NCBI GenBank assembly: GCA_947631505.1
Contig: CANRLR010000002.1
Span: 1 to 64,000 of the forward strand
Length of the DNA: 64,000 nt
Reading direction: 5' to 3'
Source: an uncultured Lachnospiraceae bacterium
GTDB taxonomy: Bacteria; Bacillota; Clostridia; Lachnospirales; Lachnospiraceae
Shown here: positions 16,629-23,517 of the stretch, one piece after another
Layout: every line of letters starts with the position of its first letter
Numbering within the stretch: the stretch's first letter is position 1
Position numbers and translations under genes: made by a program
Notes under the pieces: generated by a model
Databases searched by the model: none
Told to the model about the DNA's origin: nothing
Seen by the model: only the letters and a program-made list of their open reading frames with translations

Positions 16629-16704
16629 GCAAATTGTGTCAAGCCATGATTGGCTTTACAGTGCGCAGACACAATTTGCCGCATGAAATGTATTTTGTTT
16701 CATG
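16629..16704. promoter_or_regulatory. Nested inverted repeats upstream of the XRE gene
   Basis: A perfect 12-bp inverted repeat (GCAAATTGTGTC 16629-16640 / GACACAATTTGC 16668-16679) encloses a second perfect one (AAGCCA 16641-16646 / TGGCTT 16651-16656). A third follows directly (CATGAAA 16682-16688 / TTTCATG 16698-16704). They could be operator sites for the regulator or an RNA/cruciform structure. No gene lies between 16594 and 17088. Confidence 0.6.
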
Positions 16705-16882
16705 CTCTAACCAGCCCTAAATTAATCTGTTTAGAAACAGTATAACATGAGCCAATGAGGATAGCAAGAGGAAATTAAACAAAAAAATTTAACATTTTCT
16801 GAAAACTGCTTGGCTTAATGATAAATGTATAGCATTATAGGAAACACAAAAAGATTTTATAAGTCCATAAAAAAATCGCCAA

Positions 16883-17014
16883 ACAAAATCTATGTTTTGT
16901 GTAGGAAGAATGCAAGAACCGCATTCTTCGGATGGCAGACAACCAGAAAAGGGGATGTTGTTTTATTTATTAAAAGAGGATGGGTGAGATACATTCGCAA
17001 CAATATGCGAATGT
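16883..17014 (+). other. Run of hairpins upstream of the AAC(6')-like gene
   Basis: Three perfect stems in order: ACAAAA/TTTTGT (16883-16900), GAAGAATGC/GCATTCTTC (16905-16929) and ACATTCGCA/TGCGAATGT (16991-17014); a weak ACAAC/GTTGT lies between. A 74-codon ORF (16825-17049) crosses them, but it resembles nothing and probably is not translated. It could be a structured 5' leader. Confidence 0.45.
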
Positions 17015-17059
17015 TCATTGAAAGTAGGCGTGTATTGTGGTATTCTTAATAAGGTGTAG
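16986..17059 (+). repeat. Structured repeat C2
   Basis: Second copy of the C repeat (see 13344-13415). It contains the 9-bp hairpin 16991-17014 and ends 30 bases before the AAC(6')-like start codon. The five central base pairs TCGCA/TGCGA are common to both copies; C1 has two mismatches in the outer stem. Confidence 0.6.
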
Positions 17060-17088
17060 TTTATAGAGAAAAACGGAGCGAGAAAGCA

Positions 17089-17535
17089 ATGCAAGCGATT
17101 ATAAAAAAGGCAACGATTGGGGATGCAAAAACAATTGCAGGTTTAGCAATACAGATGTGGAAATCGAATACTGTTGGAGAACTAACAGAGGAATTTAGCG
17201 ATTATATAAGTAAGGGTAATTGCGTGGTTGTCCTTGCTATGTTGGATGATTGTGCTATCGGTTTTGCACAATGTGGGTTGAGGCACGATTATGTGGAAGG
17301 AACAGATACCAGTCCGGTAGGATATTTGGAGGGTATTTTTGTTGAGGAAGATTATAGAAAAAACGGATTGGCAAAAGATATGCTGGATGCCTGCCAGAAA
17401 TGGGCAAAGGAACAGGGGTGTACGGAATTTGCCAGTGATTGTGAACTGGTAAATGAAGATAGTCTGAAATTTCATTTAAGGATGGGATTTGAAGAAGCAA
17501 ATAGAATCATTTGTTTTACGAAGAAGTTATGGTGA
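17089..17535 (+). CDS. Aminoglycoside 6'-N-acetyltransferase-like protein
   Basis: A 148-aa GNAT protein closely patterned on the AAC(6') group recalled from Acinetobacter. Successive shared blocks are RHDYVEGTDTSPVGYLEGIF, the R-x-x-G acetyl-CoA loop in EDYRKNGLAKDML, WAKEQGCTEFASDCEL and LRMGFEEANRIICF. AAC(6') enzymes modify the 6'-amino group of kanamycin, tobramycin and related drugs. The ATG has GGAGCGAGAAAG upstream. The next gene's start region overlaps its stop (TGATG). Activity on drugs is inferred from motif similarity only. Confidence 0.8.
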   Translation: MQAIIKKATIGDAKTIAGLAIQMWKSNTVGELTEEFSDYISKGNCVVVLAMLDDCAIGFAQCGLRHDYVEGTDTSPVGYLEGIFVEEDYRKNGLAKDMLDACQKWAKEQGCTEFASDCELVNEDSLKFHLRMGFEEANRIICFTKKLW

Positions 17536-17540
17536 TGAAA

Positions 17541-18011
17541 ATGAATCATGTAATACACATTTATGGAGCATCGGGTTCTGGAACTTCTACATTGGGCAGA
17601 AAAATCAGTGAGGAATTAGGTTATAGATTTATGGATACAGATGATTTAGAGGAAAATTTTAAGAAGGCACGTGCGGAAATTAATTCTGTTATTGGTAGGA
17701 CAGTAACCATAACTGTTGACAGACCACTAGGCAGTTACCATCCTGAACATAAGGATATGTATTATCCGATCAATTATGGTTATGTAGAAGGTGTAATGGC
17801 GTCAGATGGAGAAGAACAAGATGCTTACATTTTAGGTTTGGATGTCGCAGTAGAAAAATTCACAGGGACGATTATCGCAGTTGTACATAGAAATGATGAC
17901 GTAGAAGAGAAATGGGTCGTTGTACCTAAAGGGATGACTTTTACGAAGGAAGAAATCAGGAAACAGGTTGATTTTCAGGAGCAGTATTTTGATAGTGAGA
18001 TTGTGATGTAG
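17541..18011 (+). CDS. Chimera: P-loop kinase N-terminus joined to an inorganic-pyrophosphatase-like protein
   Basis: A 156-aa ORF made of two unrelated parts. Residues 1-45 (MNHVIHIYGASGSGTSTLGR, then ...EELGYRFMDTDDLEE) are the start of an AAA/shikimate-kinase-like enzyme with a complete P-loop. From residue 48 on, it is a soluble pyrophosphatase-family protein (NSVIGRTVTITVDRPLGSYH, YYPINYGYVEG, DGEEQDAYILG). An in-frame deletion joining two genes is the simplest origin. The kinase part is far too short to act. The pyrophosphatase part appears near full length. The true start could be ATG 17535. Confidence 0.75.
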   Translation: MNHVIHIYGASGSGTSTLGRKISEELGYRFMDTDDLEENFKKARAEINSVIGRTVTITVDRPLGSYHPEHKDMYYPINYGYVEGVMASDGEEQDAYILGLDVAVEKFTGTIIAVVHRNDDVEEKWVVVPKGMTFTKEEIRKQVDFQEQYFDSEIVM

Positions 18012-18043
18012 AAATTTTAGATCGGATAAATGGTGATATTAAG

Positions 18044-18463
18044 ATGAAATTATTATATGGAACCGGTAATCCGGCGAAATTATCCGCAATGAACAGTAGG
18101 CTTGAACAGTTAGACATAGAATTGATTGGTTTAAATGATTTAAAAGTAGAAGGTTACAGCTTTCCAAAGGTATCGGAGAATGGTAATACGCCACTTGAAA
18201 ATGCAAGGCTGAAAGCATTGGCATATTATGAAGCCTTTCATATGCCGGTGTTTTCCTGTGATTCGGGATTGTATTTTGATGATGTACCAAATGAGGTTCA
18301 GCCGGGTGTGCATGTTCGAAATGTAAATGGAAAATGTTTGTCAGATGAAGAAATGATAGAATATTATACAGGTTTGGTAAAAAGATATGGAAATCTCGTG
18401 GCAAGGTATAGGAATGCAATTTGTTTCGTAATTAGCTATGGATATTGGAGATTGGTGCGATGA
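18044..18463 (+). pseudogene. HAM1/RdgB-like purine NTP pyrophosphatase, 3' truncated
   Basis: A 139-aa remnant. It begins MKLLYGTGNPAKLSAMNSRL and has the HAM1 signature SENGNTPLENARLKA and the FSCDSGLYFDD metal/nucleotide loop. After YRNAICFV (about residue 129) the sequence changes to an unrelated tail (ISYGYWRLVR), and the expected final third of the family (about 60-70 residues) is missing. The join leads straight into the next truncated gene. House-cleaning of non-canonical NTPs is the family role; this copy is probably inactive. Confidence 0.75.
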
Positions 18464-18603
18464 TAGAAAGTGCAATAAAATATATCAAGGAAATATTTGC
18501 TGATGACTGCAGTGGACATGACTATCATCACACCATGAGGGTCTATCATAGTGGACATGTTCAGATACCTCCTTTTTGGTGTCTAGATTATTGTAATACA
18601 TAG
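18460..18603 (+). pseudogene. N-terminal fragment of an HD-domain phosphohydrolase
   Basis: The ATG at 18460 overlaps the previous stop. It encodes MIESAIKYIKEIFADDCSGH followed by DYHHTMRVYH, the typical first helix and HD metal motif of small phosphohydrolases. After His 30 the match ends and an unrelated tail runs to TAG at 18603. The following 18604-18770 contains AT-rich, possibly once-coding sequence (QNEDELLAGLGDRKKYN-like reading) with no start, which I cannot assign. Confidence 0.65.
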
Positions 18604-18770
18604 TTACTTTTCGTGTTGACTTATTTAATATAAATCCAGAATGAAGATGAGTTACTTGCTGGATTGGGTGACAGAAAAAAGTATAATTGTAATTACAAGA
18701 TTTATTATGTGATAGAGGAGGGACACCATTTATATAGTTAGAATTTTGCATATGTTGGTTGATAGTAAAG

Positions 18771-18823
18771 CATATCCACGTATAGAACGTCAGCGACAGA
18801 GGTTCTAAGTGGATATGTTTTTT
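18771..18823 (+). terminator. Strong Rho-independent terminator
   Basis: Outer arms CATATCCAC (18771-18779) / GTGGATATG (18809-18817) and inner TAGAAC / GTTCTA are followed by TTTTTT. It insulates the MerR promoter a few bases downstream from transcription of the decayed genes. Confidence 0.88.
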
Positions 18824-18827
18824 GCCC

Positions 18828-18858
18828 TTGACCTTGCCCTTAGGGCAAGGTTTATACT
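18828..18858 (+). promoter_or_regulatory. MerR-type promoter with 19-bp spacer and operator palindrome
   Basis: -35 TTGACC (18828-18833) and -10 TATACT (18853-18858) are separated by 19 bases, the long spacing typical of MerR-activated promoters. The spacer is almost filled by the palindrome CCTTGCCCTTAGGGCAAGG (18832-18850; 9-bp arms, one central base). It lies 78 bases upstream of the MerR-methyltransferase gene, so autoregulation is likely. Confidence 0.85.
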
Positions 18859-18936
18859 AAAATCAAGATTAATCGAAATGCATTAATTTAATACAAAAAA
18901 ATGCTCCCGGGAACCTTATTTACAAGGAGGATTATA

Positions 18937-20109
18937 ATGAATCAATGTTATACTATCGGCCAGTTGGCAAAGCTTGCAGGAATTTCCATCAAAACCCTGC
19001 GCGTTTATGAGCACAAGGGCTTACTTTTACCGGAACGTAACGGAGAAAACAGCTATCGCATGTATGGCGAGGATGCGGTAAAAACCCTAGAGAAAATCCA
19101 GTTGATGAAATGTTTGGACTTTTCTCTTGATCAGATTGCAGACTTTTTGCAGTTGTATGAAAATGTCAGCCGGGAAAATATGTTGCTGGGGCAGAAACGT
19201 CTGCTGGAAAAGAAAAGGGAACAGTTAAATACTGTGATTGCCCACGTAGAGCGAGCGGTACAGGAGTGCAGAATTGAGGAACAGGATAGTAACGCTTTTC
19301 TAAAAGCTCTTGGACTTATTGTAAGAAATCAGCGGGCAGACGAATTGGTAGGGCGTCTGAAACTGCATGCGGATGAACCTCGTGGCTGGTCAAGGTTTAT
19401 TTTTGATACAGCAGAATTAAAAAAAGGTATGCGGGTATTGGACGCCGGTGCAGGTTATGGAAACTTGTGGCGATATAACCAAGAGCGTTTGCCGAAACAA
19501 CTGAATGTAATCTGTGTAGATAAGCACAACACCCATATGGATACCTTCTGTACCTATATCAGAGAACGGGAATCGGAAGGATGTTTGGCAGATAGTGAGT
19601 TTTTCTTTGTCTGGGAGGATTTAGAGACTATGCTCCTGAATGGGTGTTATGACCGTATTTTCTTTGATCATGTGGCGTCCCATATTAGTGACCGGAACGC
19701 CCTGTACCGGAAATTTTCTTCTGTGCTTTCTGAGACAGGTGTTTTTATCTGTACCTGGGGAGGTTTGCTTTTTTATGAAAAGCTGCAACCATTATTGCAT
19801 GATTTTTTTGAAGAGTGTACTGAATTGGATGAGTTATACCACAAGCACAGAACTCATATGGAAGACTTGGAAAAAGAACTGTATGCGGTATTTCCTACGG
19901 TAAAAAGACATGCGTATGTAATTACACTTAACTTTGCCACGGCAGAGGAATTTATGGAATACATTCAACAGGTATGCCGTCCGGTGAGAGAACGTTTGGA
20001 GATTAGGAGAAGAGACTTTCTAGAGTTTTTAGAGCAGTTTAAGAATGAGCAGGGACAGTTTACATTTGAGAGAGACACCTATCTGTATTGCTGTAGGAAG
20101 GAGGTGTAG
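18937..20109 (+). CDS. MerR regulator fused to a SAM-dependent methyltransferase
   Basis: A 390-aa protein. Residues 3-70 are a MerR winged HTH (YTIGQLAKLAGISIKTLRVY), followed by a coiled-coil dimer helix (to about 125). Residues about 145-390 form a class I methyltransferase, with VLDAGAGYGN as SAM motif I and CVDKHN as the acidic strand. The ATG at 18937 has AAGGAGG. It probably senses a ligand with, or modifies through, the methyltransferase part and acts on its own promoter (18828-18858). It forms an operon with the next gene, three bases downstream. Base composition is less AT-rich than its left-hand neighbours. Confidence 0.85.
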   Translation: MNQCYTIGQLAKLAGISIKTLRVYEHKGLLLPERNGENSYRMYGEDAVKTLEKIQLMKCLDFSLDQIADFLQLYENVSRENMLLGQKRLLEKKREQLNTVIAHVERAVQECRIEEQDSNAFLKALGLIVRNQRADELVGRLKLHADEPRGWSRFIFDTAELKKGMRVLDAGAGYGNLWRYNQERLPKQLNVICVDKHNTHMDTFCTYIRERESEGCLADSEFFFVWEDLETMLLNGCYDRIFFDHVASHISDRNALYRKFSSVLSETGVFICTWGGLLFYEKLQPLLHDFFEECTELDELYHKHRTHMEDLEKELYAVFPTVKRHAYVITLNFATAEEFMEYIQQVCRPVRERLEIRRRDFLEFLEQFKNEQGQFTFERDTYLYCCRKEV

Positions 20110-20112
20110 GTC

Positions 20113-20769
20113 ATGCCGTCCAGAATGATTCACTACCTGATTGCAGAAAAAGTGGCCGAACAGGTGGAAATTGAAAATCTGAACCGATTTAAACTCAGTT
20201 CCTTATGTCCGGATATGTCTTGTCATGAGGACGATTCTAAACATCGCACCCATTATTTTGAAGTTCATGGAGATAAGCAGGGCGGAAACTGGATGACCTT
20301 TGTGACAAGGTATGCGGAAAAAATGAAACAGGATGAATTATATATGGGAATTTTGTGTCATCTGATTACGGATATGGTCTGGTTTCATGAGATAATGGAA
20401 ACGCAGATACGCTCCAAAGTAAAGTCGAAGAAAGAACGTCAGGCAATGTATCAAAAGGGGTATGTGGACTTCCATCGATTAAACTATATTTTACGGAACG
20501 AGTTTGGGTTGGTATATAATCTGAGGGAGGATAGAAATCTGGAATTGGAAGGGCTTCATCCGGAGCTTTATGATGAAGTGATGCAGGGATTATATCAGGA
20601 TTTCTTTGAAGATCCGGCGGCAGAAAAGGATGAACTGGAAGTATACACATACGATATTAGTTTGGAATGCATCCAATTGTGTATCGAAGAGTGTGTTAAT
20701 GCCATAATAGCATTTCGCAAAGGAGAAGAACTGATACATCCGGAGAAGTATTATGTTCCAATTTACTAG
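20113..20769 (+). CDS. Zinc-dependent phospholipase C-like protein
   Basis: A 218-aa all-helical protein. It starts MPSRMIHYLIAEKVAEQ, with His residues spread as in the Zn_dep_PLPC family: HY near residue 7, HRTHYFE, LCHLITDMVWFHE and FHRLNYILRN. No signal peptide is visible, so an intracellular metal-dependent hydrolase is more likely than a secreted phospholipase. It is translationally linked to the MerR-methyltransferase gene (three-base gap, GGAGG inside the upstream ORF end). Confidence 0.75.
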   Translation: MPSRMIHYLIAEKVAEQVEIENLNRFKLSSLCPDMSCHEDDSKHRTHYFEVHGDKQGGNWMTFVTRYAEKMKQDELYMGILCHLITDMVWFHEIMETQIRSKVKSKKERQAMYQKGYVDFHRLNYILRNEFGLVYNLREDRNLELEGLHPELYDEVMQGLYQDFFEDPAAEKDELEVYTYDISLECIQLCIEECVNAIIAFRKGEELIHPEKYYVPIY

Positions 20770-20784
20770 ATAACACCATTTTTT

Positions 20785-20830
20785 GAGAGCGTTTCAAGTT
20801 TTGAGGTTACACAAAACTTGAAACGCTCTC
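20785..20830. terminator. Perfect 19-bp hairpin after the MerR operon
   Basis: Arms 20785-20803 and 20812-20830 are exactly complementary (GAGAGCGTTTCAAGTTTTG and its complement) with an 8-base loop. A run of six T lies 5' of the hairpin rather than 3', so it is not a textbook terminator. It lies between the end of the MerR operon and the convergent XRE gene. Confidence 0.6.
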
Positions 20831-20899
20831 CTGCATGATTATATATTATGTTGAGTATAGGCTCTTTAACTATAGTAAATTTAGAATTAGAATATAATT

Positions 20900-21121
20900 T
20901 TATTGGTTAAAATGACGTCTTTTATCCGAAAGTCCAAGAAGATAATCTACGGAAACGTCATAATATTCAGCCAGTTTGATGGCTGCCCAAACAGGGATTT
21001 CTCGTTCTCCTTTTTCATATCTACGATAAACTTCCCTTTGACAGTGAAGTATTTTAGCAATTTCAAGTTGTGTTTTATCCGCATCAAAACGTAAATCTTC
21101 AATGCGATTTGGTCTATCCAT
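20900..21121 (-). CDS. XRE family HTH regulator, module 1
   Basis: A 73-aa protein that is almost only an HTH_3 domain: NRIEDLRFDADKTQLEIAKI, REVYRRYEKGEREIPVWAAI and YYDVSVDYLLGLSDKR. The frame is open to 21352, but ATG 21121 has AGAGGTGA in front. It is divergent from a small helical protein, with operator-like inverted repeats between them. It is about 75 percent identical by eye to the regulator at 21536-21760. Confidence 0.88.
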   Translation of the reverse strand: MDRPNRIEDLRFDADKTQLEIAKILHCQREVYRRYEKGEREIPVWAAIKLAEYYDVSVDYLLGLSDKRRHFNQ

Positions 21122-21141
21122 AAAATCACCTCTTGATAATA

Positions 21142-21188
21142 CTACCAAATAGTGGCATAATAAGAGAGGATATGCTACTATTTGGTGG
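21142..21188. promoter_or_regulatory. Operator-like inverted repeat, module 1
   Basis: Arms 21142-21159 (CTACCAAATAGTGGCATA) and 21171-21188 (TATGCTACTATTTGGTGG) are inverted copies with two mismatches, in the divergent promoter region. The same half-site occurs in module 2 at 21778-21830. Confidence 0.75.
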
Positions 21189-21213
21189 CAAGTAAATTTT
21201 AGGAGGTATTCAG

Positions 21214-21519
21214 ATGGATTGTGGACAATATTCTGTTTGGTATGAACAGGCAAAGAAAAGTATGGATGTGGAGAAGATAACGAAGCATTATTTGAAAAAC
21301 CATGAAGTGGTAGAGGATTATCTGACTTATATTCAGAATGAAGAAAATGCAAAGAATGGTTTGATACATCAGTTATTAGACGTAGGATTTGATAATACAG
21401 ATATTGAGGATATCATGTTTCGATATGGAGGAGCAATTCAGAATATCTATTTAGAACTGGGATTGAAAATAGGAGCGAGACTGGGAGCAGAATATATGGT
21501 TCGCAATAGATGTAAATAA
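21214..21519 (+). CDS. Small helical protein, module 1
   Basis: A 101-aa protein of unknown function. The C-terminal half (YGGAIQNIYLELGLKIGARL-type helix) resembles that of the module 2 protein (YGKTMQSIYFEIGVQIGICL), marking the two as paralogues. No catalytic motif or signal. The ATG has TAGGAGG. It is divergently paired with an XRE regulator that probably represses it. Confidence 0.72.
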   Translation: MDCGQYSVWYEQAKKSMDVEKITKHYLKNHEVVEDYLTYIQNEENAKNGLIHQLLDVGFDNTDIEDIMFRYGGAIQNIYLELGLKIGARLGAEYMVRNRCK

Positions 21520-21535
21520 ATGTAGTGAATTAGAG

Positions 21536-21760
21536 TTAGCTTTTGGGGAATGGAGAGCGTTTTGCGGTCAATCCGACTAGATAGTCCAGCGATACATCAT
21601 AGTATTCAGCCAGTTTAATAGCAGCCCAAAGAGGAAGTTCTCGTTCTCCTTTTTCATAGCGACGATAAACTTCCCTTTGACAGACTAGTATATCAGCAAT
21701 TTGCTGTTGTGTTTTGTCAGCATCAATGCGTAAATTTTCAATTCGGTTTGTATAAAACAT
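21536..21760 (-). CDS. XRE family HTH regulator, module 2
   Basis: A 74-aa HTH_3 protein, MFYTNRIENLRIDADKTQQQ, with the REVYRRYEKGERELPLWAAI and YYDVSLDYLVGLTAKR blocks shared with module 1. The start has TGAGGTGA. The shared recognition-helix region implies the same DNA target, consistent with the conserved operators. It probably controls the divergent gene at 21852 and perhaps both modules. Confidence 0.88.
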   Translation of the reverse strand: MFYTNRIENLRIDADKTQQQIADILVCQREVYRRYEKGERELPLWAAIKLAEYYDVSLDYLVGLTAKRSPFPKS

Positions 21761-21777
21761 GATGTCACCTCAAAGTT

Positions 21778-21830
21778 ATGTTACCAAACAGTTGCATTGA
21801 ATATGCGGATATGCTACTAAATGGTTACAT
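21778..21830. promoter_or_regulatory. Operator-like inverted repeat, module 2
   Basis: Arms 21778-21797 (ATGTTACCAAACAGTTGCAT) and 21811-21830 (ATGCTACTAAATGGTTACAT) are imperfect inverted copies (15 of 20). The half-site consensus TACCAAA-x-AGT-x-GCAT is common to both modules. Confidence 0.72.
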
Positions 21831-21851
21831 AAAAAGGAAAGGAAGTAGAGT

Positions 21852-22205
21852 ATGAATAAGAATACAATAAAGGAATGTGAAACAAAATATTTCGCAGATA
21901 TTAGCAGATATCTAGATGTACATCAATTGGTAAGTCTGATTCAGTATGGCGCGGATGCTGATGATGAAAATAGGAAATTACCTGAAAGAGAAGAAGCATC
22001 AAAGGAAAGAATGATAAATTCGGTAAAGATGCATAAATGCGACACAGAAAGAATAATTAGTGGATTTGAGGAGTATGGAAAAACAATGCAGTCTATCTAT
22101 TTTGAAATAGGAGTGCAAATTGGGATTTGCCTGCAGGCGGAATTACTGCTGAAAAATGATAAACACAGAGAAAGGGAAAATAATGATAGAGACAACGTAA
22201 TTTAA
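21852..22205 (+). CDS. Small helical protein, module 2
   Basis: A 117-aa protein of unknown function, paralogous in its C-terminal helix to the module 1 protein; the N-terminal halves differ. Acidic and basic residues alternate, and the tail is strongly charged (KNDKHRERENNDRDN). The ATG has GGAAAGGAAG upstream. It could be a toxin, an adaptor or a regulator partner; nothing in the sequence decides. Confidence 0.7.
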   Translation: MNKNTIKECETKYFADISRYLDVHQLVSLIQYGADADDENRKLPEREEASKERMINSVKMHKCDTERIISGFEEYGKTMQSIYFEIGVQIGICLQAELLLKNDKHRERENNDRDNVI

Positions 22206-22301
22206 GGAGTAACTGTTTGATGTGATAAATGAATCCGATGAGCCTATGTTTCGAGAGGTGAAGGAGGATAAGGAATCCAGTAGGAGTTTGGGGAGAAGAA
22301 A

Positions 22302-22334
22302 AAGAATACAGTCGGAAGGCTGTGTTCTTTTTTT
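22302..22334 (+). terminator. Rho-independent terminator
   Basis: AAGAATACAG (22302-22311) pairs with CTGTGTTCTT (22320-22329) around TCGGAAGG, followed by TTTTT. It ends the module 2 transcript. A 42-codon frame (22220-22348) crosses it but has no support. Confidence 0.85.
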
Positions 22335-22402
22335 GTGGAAATGGGTGTAGAAGTTTGGTATAATAAACATATATAATTATAATGTATAGAGGGGGTTTTT
22401 TA

Positions 22403-22594
22403 TTGAACATACCTGAGTTGAAAAAGTCAAGTCGAGTAAGAGAATTTAATTCATATAATCAAGATATTAGAGATAAGATAGTATATTTTTATTTGTTTGA
22501 GGGGAAGTCCTATCGGGAATTAGATGAAGAACTACTTAATCTTAATCCAGAGGAAAGCCGAGGGTGGCAGACAATGGGAATTTTGCAGAAATAA
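22403..22594 (+). pseudogene. N-terminal fragment of a restriction/HNH-associated protein
   Basis: From TTG 22403 behind AGAGGGGG, the frame reads (M)NIPELKKSSRVREFNSYNQD, then KIVYFYLFEGKSYRELDEEL and SRGWQTMGIL. I recall this as the conserved start of HNH/restriction-endonuclease-like proteins. It ends at TAA after 63 codons, before any nuclease motif. The bases after it (KFGFYPGNIDDIKEIVALV reading) may be the remnant of another gene's end. Call is from memory of the pattern. Confidence 0.55.
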
Positions 22595-22743
22595 GTTTGG
22601 ATTTTATCCCGGAAATATAGATGATATCAAAGAAATCGTGGCATTAGTTGATGAATTTTGATGCGAATGTATTAATGCATTCTCTACATTTTGTAGTGCA
22701 TTGGAGAAATAGCGAAAACAGTATTTTAGATAGGATAATGAAA

Positions 22744-23349
22744 ATGAAGATTTTACGTGGAAGTTCAGAAGACGAAATGATTTTAGAGTTTTTGAAAGCA
22801 GAAAGTACCTCTGAGCGATTTTTCCAGCAGATCAGGAATACAATAGAGAAACTTGGGCTTGATGAGAACATTATTTTTTCAGCAGATTTACAAAATGAAA
22901 TCGAAAATATTAAGAGGAAGAAGTTACTAGGAGAATTTCGGGGATATGGAGCAGGAAGGGAGTTATTTGAAAATTTTCCGACCAAATTTACAGAATGGAG
23001 CTTATGCAGTTTTTCAAGACCTGATTTAGAGAAAATCAGATATATAGATTACAGCTATTGGAATGAATTGTCTGCGGGAACACGTAAGCCATTGGTGGCG
23101 GCGGAGACTATACGAAACGGAGAATTGATTTATGGTTTGAGTAATGATGGATTTTTGCATGCTGCTGAGTATATTAAGAATGGTGGTGCTTTTCCAAAGT
23201 TATTTTTTTTAACTTCTGATTATGAGAACTTTGTAATTGTGGAAGGACACTTTAGGATGACAGCGTATGCTCTTGTTCTCGAGTGCTTTAACAATGTAGA
23301 AGTTATCGTTGGCAAATGCAATAGCAAAGAATTGAATTTATGGATGTAA
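22744..23349 (+). CDS. Conserved hypothetical protein with a ParB-like EGH-x-R motif
   Basis: A 201-aa protein. The N-terminus is MKILRGSSEDEMILEFLKAE; the C-terminal half has VAAETIRNGELIYGLSNDGF and IVEGHFRMTAYALVLECF. EGHFR resembles the catalytic GEHR-type motif of ParB/sulfiredoxin-like NTPase-nucleases, but overall similarity is weak. The frame is open from 22648; I chose ATG 22744 because the conserved part begins there, with ATG 22738 and 22651 as alternatives. Function unknown. Confidence 0.6.
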   Translation: MKILRGSSEDEMILEFLKAESTSERFFQQIRNTIEKLGLDENIIFSADLQNEIENIKRKKLLGEFRGYGAGRELFENFPTKFTEWSLCSFSRPDLEKIRYIDYSYWNELSAGTRKPLVAAETIRNGELIYGLSNDGFLHAAEYIKNGGAFPKLFFLTSDYENFVIVEGHFRMTAYALVLECFNNVEVIVGKCNSKELNLWM

Positions 23350-23517
23350 TACAGAAAATTGAGTGATAGAAATAAAGCACTGATATTACAGATAGAAACG
23401 GATTTCTGTAAATTACTTCAAGGTGTGATATGGTTTATGGAGAAACTGATAGGATAACGAGGATTTATGGTAGAGATTTTTAGGAAGGATTGCAAAGTAG
23501 ATTTTGGAGGGGACGTT

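Noticed and set aside
16825-17049. 74-codon ORF as a protein gene
   Set aside because: It runs through three perfect hairpins and repeat C2, has no good ribosome site and resembles nothing.
16883-17088. Known aminoglycoside riboswitch
   Set aside because: The described leader class is tied to integron sequences and its status is disputed; no sequence match is visible here.
18604-18770. Insertion-sequence end or transposase fragment
   Set aside because: Some in-frame stretches look once-coding on both strands, but I could not identify terminal repeats or transposase motifs.
22220-22348. 42-codon frame after the module 2 small protein
   Set aside because: It crosses a clear terminator and has no recognisable content.
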